A stretch of 64,000 nucleotides of DNA from positions 4,212,023 to 4,276,022 of the forward strand of contig OX442423.1 in NCBI GenBank assembly GCA_949361645.1, written 5' to 3'. Numbering within the stretch: position 1 is the stretch's first letter; every line of letters begins with the position of its first letter. The translations under genes were made by a program, and so were the position numbers. Below, one piece after another: positions 54,721-64,000 of the stretch. The notes under the pieces were generated by a model that saw only the letters and a program-made list of their open reading frames with translations, was not told the DNA's origin and ran no database searches. Source of the DNA: Spongilla lacustris (taxonomy: Eukaryota; Porifera; Demospongiae; Spongillida; Spongillidae).

Positions 54721-57700
54721 TAATTTACCATTGAATGGTTAATTATTAACCATGTTAAACAATGTGTTATTTCCACACTGAGATATTCACAATAGGTATA
54801 CTATCATTAAAATCATAATAAGTAAATTTAATAATTAAACCTTTACTAGTTAGTAAATCTAGATACATATGGATAGTATATCTGAGTGTAATAGATTTAT
54901 TTTACCATTGAATGGTTTATGATAAACCATGTTAAACCATAAGTGTTGTTTCCACACTGAGATAATCACAATAGGTATACAATCACTAAAATCATAATAA
55001 GTACATTTAATAATTAAACCATTACTAGTTAGTAAATCTAGATACATACGGATAGTATGTGTGAGTGTATTAGATTTAATTTACCATTGAATGGTTTATG
55101 ATAAACCATGTTAAACCATGTCTTATTTCCACACTTTGATATTCACAATCACTAATATCATAATAAGTACATTTAATAATTAAACCATTACTAGTTAGTA
55201 ATTCTAAACAGATATGGATATTATGTCTGAGTGTATTAGATTTAATTTACCATTGAATGGTTAATGATTAACCATGTTAAACAATGTGTTATTTCCACAC
55301 TGAGATATTAACAATAGGTATACTATCATTAAAATCATAATAAGTAAATTTAATAATTAAACCTTTATTCGTTAGTAAATCTAGATACATATGGATAGTA
55401 TATCTGAGTGTAATAGATTTATTTTACCATTGAATGGTTTATGATAAACCATGTTAAACCATAAGTGTTATTTCCACACTGAGATAATCACAATAGGTAT
55501 ACAATCACTAAAATCATAATAAGTACATTTAATAATTAAACCATTACTAGTTAGTAAATCTAGATACATATGGATAGTATGTCTGAGTGCATTGGATTTA
55601 ATTTACCATTGAATGGTTTATGATAAACCATGTTAAACCATAAGTGTTATTTCCACACTGAGATATTCACATTTGGTATACTACCATTAAAATCATAATA
55701 AGTACATTTAATAATTAAACCACTACTAGTTATTAAATCTAGATGCATATGGATAGCATGTCTGAGTGTATTAGATTTATTTTACCATAGAATTGTTTAT
55801 GATGAACCATGTTAAACCATAAGTTTTATTTCCACACTGAGATACTCACAATTGGTATGCTATTATTCAAATTATAATAACGAAATTTAATAATTAAACC
55901 ATTACTGGTTAGTAAATCTAGATACTTATGGATATAATGTCTGAGTGTATTAGATTTAATTCACCATTGATAGGTTAATGATAAACCATGTTAAACCATA
56001 AGATTTAATTCCACTCTGAGATATTCTTAATAGGTATACTATCACTAAAATCATAATAAGTACATTTAAAAATTAAACCATTACAAGTTATTAATCCAGA
56101 TACATATAGATAGTATGTCTGAGTGTATTAGATTTAATTTACTATTGAATGATTTATGATAAACCATGTTAAACCATAAGTGTTATTTCCACCCTGAGAA
56201 ATTAACAATTGGTATACTATCATTAAAATCTTAATAAGTACATTTAATAATTAAACCATTACTAGTTAGTAAATCTAGATACATATGGATAGTATGTCTG
56301 AGTATATTAAATTTAATTTACCATTGAATGGTTTATGATAAACCATGTTAAACCGTAAGTGTTACTTCCACACTGAGATATTCACAATTCTATACTATTA
56401 TTTAAATCATAATAACGACGTTTTATAATTAAACCATTACTAGTTAGTAAATGTAGATACATATGGATAGTATGTCTGAGTGTATTAGATTTAATTTACC
56501 ATTGAATGGTTTATGATAAACCATGTTAAACCATAAGTGTTATTTCCACACTGAGATATTCACAATTGGTATACTATTATTTAAAATCATAATAACGACG
56601 TTTAATAATTAAACCATTACTAGTTAGTAATTGTAGATTCATATGGATAGTATGTCTGAGTGTATTAGATTTAATTTACCATTGAATGGTTAATTATTAA
56701 CCATGTTAAACAATGTGTTATTTCCACACTGAGATATTCACAATAGGTATACTATCATTAAAATCATAATAAATAAATTTAATAATTAAACCTTTACTAG
56801 TTAGTAAATCTAGATACATATGGATAGTATATCTGAGTGTAATAGATTTATTTTACCATTGAATGGTTTATGATAAACCATGTTAAACCATAAGTGTTGT
56901 TTCCACACTGAGATAATCACAATAGGTATACAATCACTAAAATCATAATAAGTACATTTAATAATTAAACCATTACTAGTTAGTAAATCTAGATACATAT
57001 GGATAGTATGTGTGAGTGTATTAGATTTAATTTACCATTGAATGGTTTATGATAAACCATGTTAAACCATGTGTTATTTCCACACTTTGATATTCACAAT
57101 CACTAATATCATAATAAGTACATTTAATAATTAAACCATTACTAGTTAGTAATTCTAAACAGATATGGATATTATGTCTGAGTGTATTAGATTTAATTTA
57201 CCATTGAATGGTTAATGATTAACCATGTTAAACAATGTGTTATTTCCACACTGAGATATTAACAATAGGTATACTATCATTAAAATCATAATAAGTAAAT
57301 TTAATAATTAAACCTTTACTAGTTAGTAAATCTAGATACATATGGATAGTATATCTGAGTGTAATAGATTTATTTTACCATTGAATGGTTTATGATGAAC
57401 CATGTTAAACCATAAGTTTTATTTCACACTGAGATACTCACAATTGGCATGCTATTATTCAAATTATAATAACGAAATTTAATAATTAAACCATTACTGG
57501 TTAGTAAATCTAGATACTTATAGATATAATGTCTGAGTGTATTAGATTTAATTCACCATTGATAGGTTAATGATAAACCATGTTAAACCATAAGATTTAA
57601 TTCCACTCTGAGATATTCTTAATAGGTATACTATCACTAAAATCATAATAAGTACATTTAAAAATTAAACCATTACAAGTTATTAATCCAGATACATATA

Positions 57701-60105
57701 GATAGTATGTCTGAGTGTATTAGATTTAATTTACTATTGAATGATTTATGATAAACCATGTTAAACCATAAGTGTTATTTCCACCCTGAGAAATTAACAA
57801 TTGGTATACTATCATTAAAATCTTAATAAGTACATTTAATAATTAAACCATTACTAGTTAGTAAATCTAGATACATATGGATAGTATGTCTGAGTATATT
57901 AAATTTAATTTACCATTGAATGGTTTATGATAAACCATGTTAAACCGTAAGTGTTACTTCCACACTGAGATATTCACAATTCTATACTATTATTGAAATC
58001 ATAATAACGACGTTTAATAATTAAACCATTACTAGTTAGTAAATGTAGATACATATGGATAGTATGTCTGAGTGTATTAGATTTAATTTACCATTGAATG
58101 GTTTATGATAAACCATGTTAAACCATAAGTGTTATTTCCACACTGAGATATTCACAATTGGTATACTATTATTTAAAATCATAATAACGACGTTTAATAA
58201 TTAAACCATTACTAGTTAGTAATTGTAGATTCATATGGATAGTATGTCTGAGGGTATTAGATTTAATTTACCATTGAATGGTTAATTATTAACCATGTTA
58301 AACAATGTGTTATTTCCACACTGAGATATTCACAATAGGTATACTATCATTAAAATCATAATAAGTAAATTTAATAATTAAACCTTTACTAGTTAGTTAA
58401 TCTAGATACATATGGATAGTATATCTGAGTGTAATAGATTTATTTTACCATTGAATGGTTTATGATAAACCATGTTAAACCATAAGTGTTGTTTCCACAC
58501 TGAGATAATCACAATAGGTATACAATCACTAAAATCATAATAAGTACATTAAATAATTAAACCATTACTAGTTAGTAAATCTAGATACATATGGATAGTA
58601 TGTGTGAGTGTATTAGATTTAATTTACCATTGAATGGTTTATGATAAACCATGTTAAACCATGTGTTATTTCCACACTTTGATATTCACAATCACTAATA
58701 TCATAATAAGTACATTTAATAATTAAACCATTACTAGTTAGTAATTCTAAACAGATATGGATATTATGTCTGAGTGTATTAGATTTAATTTACCATTGAA
58801 TGGTTAATGATTAACCATGTTAAACAATGTGTTATTTCCACACTGAGATATTAACAATAGGTATACTATCATTAAAATCATAATAAGTAAATTTAATAAT
58901 TAAACCTTTATTCGTTAGTAAATCTAGATACATATGGATAGTATATCTGAGTGTAATAGATTTATTTTACCATTGAATGGTTTATGATAAACCATGTTAA
59001 ACCATAAGTGTTATTTCCACACTGAGATAATCACAATAGGTATACAATCACTAAAATCATAATAAGTACATTTAATAATTAAACCATTACTAGTTAGTAA
59101 ATCTAGATACATATGGATAGTATGTCTGAGTGCATTGGATTTAATTTACCATTGAATGGTTTATGATAAACCATGTTAAACCATAAGTGTTATTTCCACA
59201 CTGAGATATTCACATTTGGTATACTACCATTAAAATCATAATAAGTACATTTAATAATTAAACCACTACTAGTTATTAAATCTAGATGCATATGGATAGC
59301 ATGTCTGAGTGTATTAGATTTATTTTACCATTGAATGGTTTATGATGAACCATTTTAAACCATAAGTTTTATTTCCACACTGAGATACTCACAATTGGTA
59401 TGCTATTATTCAAATTATAATAACGACATTTAATAATTAAACCATTACTGGTTAGTAAATCTAGATACTTATGGATATAATGTCTGAGTGTATTAGATTT
59501 AATTCACCATTGAATGGTTAATGATAAACCATGTTAAACCATAAGATTTAATTCCACTCTGAGATATTCTTAATAGGTATACTATCACTAAAATCATAAT
59601 AAGTACATTTAAAAATTAAACCATTACAAGTTATTAATCCAGATACATATAAATAGTATGTCTGAGTGTATTAGATTTAATTTACCATTGAATGATTTAT
59701 GATAAACCATGTTAAACCATAAGTGTTATTTCCACACTGAGATATTCACAATAGGTATACTATCATTAAAATCATAATAAGTAAATTTAATAATTAAACC
59801 TTTACTAGTTAGTAAATCTAGATACATATGGATAGTATATCTGAGTGTAATAGATTTATTTTACCATTGAATGGTTTATGATAAACCATGTTAAACCATA
59901 AGTGTTTTTTCCACACTGAGATAATCACAATATGTATACAATCACTAAAATCATAATAAGTACATTTAATAATTAAACCATTACTAGTTAGTAAATCTAG
60001 ATACATATGGATAGTATGTCTGAGTGCATTGGATTTAATTTACCATTGAATGGTTTATGATAAACATGTTAAACCATAAGTGTTATTTCCACACTGAGAT
60101 ATTTA
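54720..60105. repeat. 11-mer HOR, 1951-bp period, about 2.8 units (site 4)
   Basis: Markers lie 1951 bp apart (TTAATTATTAA dyads near 54736 and 56687; the 166-bp form near 55085 and 57036). CATTTGG at 55670 and 59213 are 3543 bp apart, which is two units less 358 bp and one further base (ATTTCACAC near 57421). Up to 57380 the closest match is 34.3-37.0 kb (shift 20409). From 57433 to about 60100 it aligns with 44811-47480 at a shift of 12622. Private changes include CTTTATTCGTTAG near 55363 and 58908, and AGTTAGTTAATC near 58392. Confidence 0.83.
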
Positions 60106-60233
60106 CAATTGGTATACTATCATTAAAATCATAATAAGTACATTTAATAATTAAACCATTACTAGTTAGTAAATGTAGATACATATGGATAGTATGTCTG
60201 AGTGTATTAGATTTAATTTACCATTGAATGGTT

Positions 60234-60593
60234 TATGATAAACCATGTTAAACCATAAGTGTTATTTCCACACTGAGATATTCACAATTGGTATACTATT
60301 GTTTAAAATCATAATAACGACGTTTAATAATTAAACCATTACTAGTTAGTAAATCTAGATTCATATGGATAGTATGTCTTAGGGTATTAAATTTAATTTA
60401 CCATTCAATGGTTTATGATAAACCATGTTAAACCGTAAGTGTTATTTCCACACTGAGATATTCACAATTGGTATACTATTGTTTAAAATCATACTAACGA
60501 CGTTTAATAATTAAACCATTACTAGTTAGTAAATCTAGATTTATATGGATAGTATGTCTGAGGGTATTAAATTTAATTTACCATTCAATGGTT
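60234..60593. repeat. 180-bp monomer tandem duplication
   Basis: Two successive B-type units, 60234-60413 and 60414-60593, share the rare TATTGTTTAAAATCAT, and both are followed by ATTCAATGG at the next boundary. They differ at a few bases (ATAATAACG versus ATACTAACG, GATTCATATGG versus GATTTATATGG, GTCTTAGGG versus GTCTGAGGG). The doubling is recent relative to the family but not fresh. Confidence 0.78.
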
Positions 60594-62053
60594 TATGATA
60601 AACCATGTTAAACCGTAAGTGTTATTTCCACACTGAGATATTCACAATAGGTATACTATCATTAAAATCACAATAAGTACATTTAAAAATTAATCCTTTA
60701 CTAGTTAGTAAATCTAGTTATATATGGATAGTATATCTGAGTGTAATAGATTTAATGTACCATTGAATGGTTTATGATAAACCATGTTAAACGATTAGCT
60801 TTAATTCCACTCTTAGATATTCACAATAGGTATACTATCACTAACATCACAAAAACGACTTTTAATAATTAAACCACGACTAGTTATTAAATCTAGATGC
60901 ATATGGATAGCATGTCTGAGTGTATTAGATTTATTTTACCATTGAATGGTTTATGATGAACCATGTTAAACCATAAGTGTTATTTCCACACTGAGATATT
61001 CACAATTGATATACTATTATTTAAATTATAATAACGACGTTTAATAATAAAACCATTACTAGTTAGAAAATCTAGACACATATGGATAGTATGTCTCAGT
61101 GTATTAGATTTAATTTACCATTGAATGGTTAATGATTAACCATGTTAAACAATGTGTTATTTCCACACTGAGATATTCACAATAGGTATACTATCATTAA
61201 AATCATAATAAGTAAATTTAATAATTAAACCTTTACTAGTTAGTAAATCTAGATGCATATGGATAGCATGTCTGAGTGTATTAGATTTATTTTACCATTG
61301 AATGGTTTATGATGAACCATGTTAAACCATAAGTGTTATTTCCACACTGAGATATTCACAATAGGTATACTATCATTAAAATCATAATAAGTAAATTTAA
61401 TAATTAAACCTTTACTAGTTAGTAAATCTAGATACATATGGATAGTATATCTGAGTGTAATAGATTTATTTTACCATTGAATGGTTTATGATAAACCATG
61501 TTAAACCATAAGTGTTATTTCCACACTGAGATAATCACAATAGGTATACAATCACTAAAATCATAATAAGTACATTTAATAATTAAACCATTACTAGTTA
61601 GTAAATCTAGATACATATGGATAGTATGTCTGAGTGCATTGGATTTAATTTACCATTGAATGGTTTATGATAAACCATGTTAAACCATAAGTGTTATTTC
61701 CACACTGAGATATTCACATTTGGTATACTACCATTAAAATCATAATAAGTACATTTAATAATTAAACCACTACTAGTTATTAAATCTAGATGCATATGGA
61801 TAGCATGTCTGAGTGTATCAGATTTATTTTACCATTGAATGGTTTATGATAAACCATGTTAAACAATTAGCTTTAATTCCACTCTTAGATATTCACAATA
61901 GGTATACTATCCCTAACATCATAAAAACGACTTTTAATAATTAAACCACGACTAGTTATTAAATCTAGATACATATGGATAGCATGTCTGAGTGTATTAG
62001 ATTTATTTTACCATTGAATGGTTTATGATGAACCATGTTAAACCATAAGTGTT
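60594..62053. repeat. Mixed monomers shared with 36.9-37.9 and 7.3-8.0 kb
   Basis: 60641-61650 matches 36850-37860 (shift 23791). The next units (CATTTGG near 61718, ACAATTAGC near 61863, TTATATAC near 62074) follow the order seen at 7.5-7.9, 17.1-17.5 and 47.5-47.9 kb. AATTAATCC near 60690, AATAATAAAACC near 61045 and AAACGATTAG near 60791 are private variants. No local tandem period is visible. Confidence 0.7.
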
Positions 62054-63009
62054 ATTTCCACACTGAGATATTCACAATTATATACTATTATTTAAATCAT
62101 AATAACGACGTTTAATAATTAAACCATTACTAGTTTGTAAATGTAGATACATATGGATAGTATGTCTGAGTGTATTAGATTTAATTTACCATTGAATGGT
62201 TTATGATAAACCATGTTAAACCATAAGTTTTATTTCCACCCTGAGATATTCACAATTGGTATACTATCATTAGAATCATAATAAGTACATTTACATATGG
62301 ATAGAATGTCTGAGTGTATTAGATTTAATTTACCATTGAATAGTTTATGATAAACCATGCTAAACCATAAGTGTTACTTCCACACTGAGATATTCACAAT
62401 TGGTATACTATTATTTAAAATCATAATAACGACGTATTATAATTAAACCATTACTAGTTACTAAATGTAGATACATATGGATAGTATGTCTGAGGGTATT
62501 AAATTTAATTTACCATTGAATGGTTTATGATATTTCCACACTGAGATATTCACAATTATATACTATTATTTAAATCATAATAACGACGTTTAATAATTAA
62601 ACCATTACTAGTTTGTAAATGTAGATACATATGGATAGTATGTCTGAGTGTATTAGATTTAGTTTACCATTGAATGGTTTATGATAAACCATGTTAAACC
62701 ATAAGTTTTATTTCCACCCTGAGATATTCACATTTGGTATACTATCATTAGAATCATAATAAATACATTTACATATGGATAGAATGTCTGAGTGTATTAG
62801 ATTTAATTTACCATTGAATGGTATATGATAAACCATGCTAAACCATAAGTGTTACTTCCACACTGAGATATTCACAATTGGTATACTATTATTTAAAATC
62901 ATAATAACGACGTTTTATAATTAAACCATTACTAGTTACTAAATGTAGATACATATGGATAGTATGTCTGAGGGTATTAAATTTAATTTACCATTGAATG
63001 GTTTATGAT
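62054..63009. repeat. 478-bp tandem duplication with an out-of-register join
   Basis: Copy 1 is about 62054-62531 and copy 2 about 62532-63009. Markers repeat at exactly 478 bp: CACAATTATATAC at 62073 and 62551, and the 144-bp unit at 62192 and 62670. At the join TGGTTTATGA is followed directly by TATTTCCAC, so 24 bp of the normal monomer is absent there. The three monomers total 502 bp, and 502 less 24 is 478. Copy 2 has private changes (AGTTTACC, CATTTGG, AAATACATT, GGTATATGA). Confidence 0.85.
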
Positions 63010-64000
63010 AAACCATGTTAAACCATAAGTGTTATTTCCACACTGAGATATTTACAATTGGTATACTATCATTAAAATCATAATAAGTACATTTAAAAAT
63101 TAAACCATTACAAGTTATTAATCCAGATACATATAGATAGTATGTCTGAGTGTATTAGATTTAATTTACCATTGAATGGTTTATGATAAACCATGTTTAA
63201 CCATAAGTGTTATTTCCACACTGAGAAATTCACAATAGGTATACTATCACTAAAATCATACAAACGACTTTTAATAATTAAACCATTACTAGTTAGTAAA
63301 TCTAGATACATATGGATATTATGACTGAGTGTATTAGATTTAATTTACCTTTGAATGGTTTATGATAAACCATGTTAAACCATAAGTGTTATTTCCACAC
63401 TGAGATATTCACAATTATATACTATTATTTAAATCATAATAACGACGTTTAATAATTAAACCATTACTAGTTAGTAGATCTAGATACATATGGATACTAT
63501 GTCTGAGTATATCAAATTTAATTTACCATTGAATGGTTTATGATAAACCATGTTAAACCATAAGTGTTACTTCCACACTGAGATATTCACAATTATATAC
63601 TATTATTTAAATCATAATAACGACGTTTAATAATTAAACCATTACTAGTTAGTAAATGTAGATACATATGGATAGTATGTCTGAGTGTATTAGATTTAAT
63701 TTACCATTGAATGTATTATGATAAACCATGCTAAACCATAAATGTTACTTCCACACTGAGATATTCACAATTGGTATACTATTATTTAAAATCATAATAA
63801 CGACGTTTTATAATTAAACCATTACTAGTTACTAAATGTAGATACATATGGATAGTATGTCTGAGGGTATTAAATTTAATTTACCATTGAATGGTTTATG
63901 ATAAACCATGTTAAACCATAAGTGTTATTTCCACACTGAGATATTTACAATTGGTATACTATCATTAAAATCATAATAAGTACATTTAATAATTAAACCA
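63010..64000. repeat. Final B-rich monomers running off the window
   Basis: Five and a half units, mostly type B or the ATTACAAG type, including the TATGACTGAG/TTACCTTTGAA unit shared with 33.57 kb and a GAATGTATTATG unit. The window ends inside a monomer just after TTTAATAATTAAACCA, so the array continues. No change of composition or monomer decay is seen that would suggest an array edge. Confidence 0.75.

Larger units (their letters stand above)
1..64000. repeat. Satellite DNA array, ~178-180 bp monomer, head to tail
   Basis: The same unit recurs every 178-180 bp from the first base to the last. I take the register from the TTGAATGG that starts the window; further starts lie at 1, 179, 358, 524 and 701, and so on. 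All units I read have the same orientation. The landmarks, in order, are a 19-bp dyad, TTATTTCCACACTGAGAT, GTATAC, TTTAATAATTAAA, ACTAGT, TCTAGA, CATATGG, GTCTGAGTG and ATTTAATTTACC. Base composition is AT-rich, about 25% G+C for the consensus. No unrelated insertion of even a few tens of bases was seen, and neither array end lies in the window. The monomer length fits nucleosome-sized centromeric or pericentromeric satellites (known of the class). That this is a centromere core is inference. The species cannot be named from the sequence. Confidence 0.97.

Noticed and set aside
55360..55390. TTCGTTAG near 55369 and 58914, reminiscent of the start of a CENP-B box
   Set aside because: The required later A and the CGGG are absent; only TTCGTT matches. 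It is a local variant of the usual ACTAGTTAG segment, present in just two HOR copies.
60061..60070. Single-base losses (for example TAAACATG near 60061, ATTTCACAC near 57421) as functional changes
   Set aside because: They are isolated and fit ordinary drift or read error in a repeat. They are useful only as copy markers.
1..64000. CRISPR array
   Set aside because: The repeats are about 178 bp with no unique spacers between them; the entire period is repeated.
1..64000. Assignment to a known satellite such as the Arabidopsis 178-bp centromere repeat
   Set aside because: Length and a few short strings (CATATGGA, TAAGTGTT-like) are similar, but their order and spacing in the unit do not match what I recall of that repeat. 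A database search of one monomer (e.g. 1057-1235) would settle it.
1..64000. Promoters, TATA boxes or terminators in the AT-rich stretches
   Set aside because: TATA-like strings occur in every monomer because the unit is about 75% A+T. None is associated with a reading frame or other unit-specific signal.

Overview
The whole 64 kb is one block of AT-rich tandem satellite DNA. A monomer of about 178-180 bp is repeated head to tail, always in the same orientation, from base 1 to base 64000, and the array runs off both ends. Dividing the window by monomer length gives roughly 360 monomers (an estimate, not a count). I read no protein gene, RNA gene, transposon, CRISPR array or unique sequence anywhere in it. 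Satellite arrays of this size and unit length are a eukaryotic feature, typical of centromeric or pericentromeric heterochromatin in plants and many animals, where a 170-180 bp unit is about one nucleosome plus linker. The sequence does not let me name the organism. The consensus is about 25% G+C (45 of 179 bases, counted by eye).

Monomer families. Two main types are intermixed. Type A is 179 bp and carries ATAAGTACATTT in its middle. Type B is 178-180 bp and carries ATAACGACGTTT, with two CpGs. Diagnostic derivatives are a 166-bp form lacking an 11-bp stretch that includes GTATAC, a 144-bp form with a 35-bp deletion, and a 177-bp form whose dyad has changed symmetrically in both arms. A typical monomer starts with a near-perfect hairpin-capable dyad (ATGGTTTA-TGA-TAAACCAT), followed by two further TAAACCAT boxes and a 13-bp AT palindrome.

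Layout. 1-4.4 kb: 4-mer (714 bp) and 6-mer (1058 bp) tandem pairs. 3.9-7.1 kb: an 11-mer higher-order repeat (HOR) of 1951 bp. 7.98-27.98 kb: two tandem copies of a block of about 9.93 kb (about 56 monomers), with internal 4-mer and 15-mer repeats; copy 2 carries a run of four 345-bp dimers that look identical. 26.5-32.7 kb: a 13-mer HOR of 2277 bp, about 2.7 copies. 32.7-33.8 kb: mixed monomers. 33.8-37.0 kb: 11-mer HOR again. 37.0-39.1 kb: mixed. 39.1-47.1 kb: the longest 11-mer HOR run, about four units. 47-49.3 kb: a 7-mer duplication. 49.3-53.5 kb: a rearranged copy of the 8-13 kb region. 53.5-54.7 kb: mixed. 54.7-60.1 kb: 11-mer HOR again. 60.1-64 kb: diverse monomers with a fresh 180-bp and a 478-bp duplication.

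The sequence reads as a record of nested, successive amplification: monomers into dimers and tetramers, these into 8- to 15-mer HORs, and these into 10-kb blocks, with segments also copied 12-41 kb away. The most interesting observation is that the monomer's dyad appears to be maintained through a paired change in both arms. All coordinates of block edges are by-eye estimates (about +/-30 bp) unless given as exact shifts; no alignment was run.
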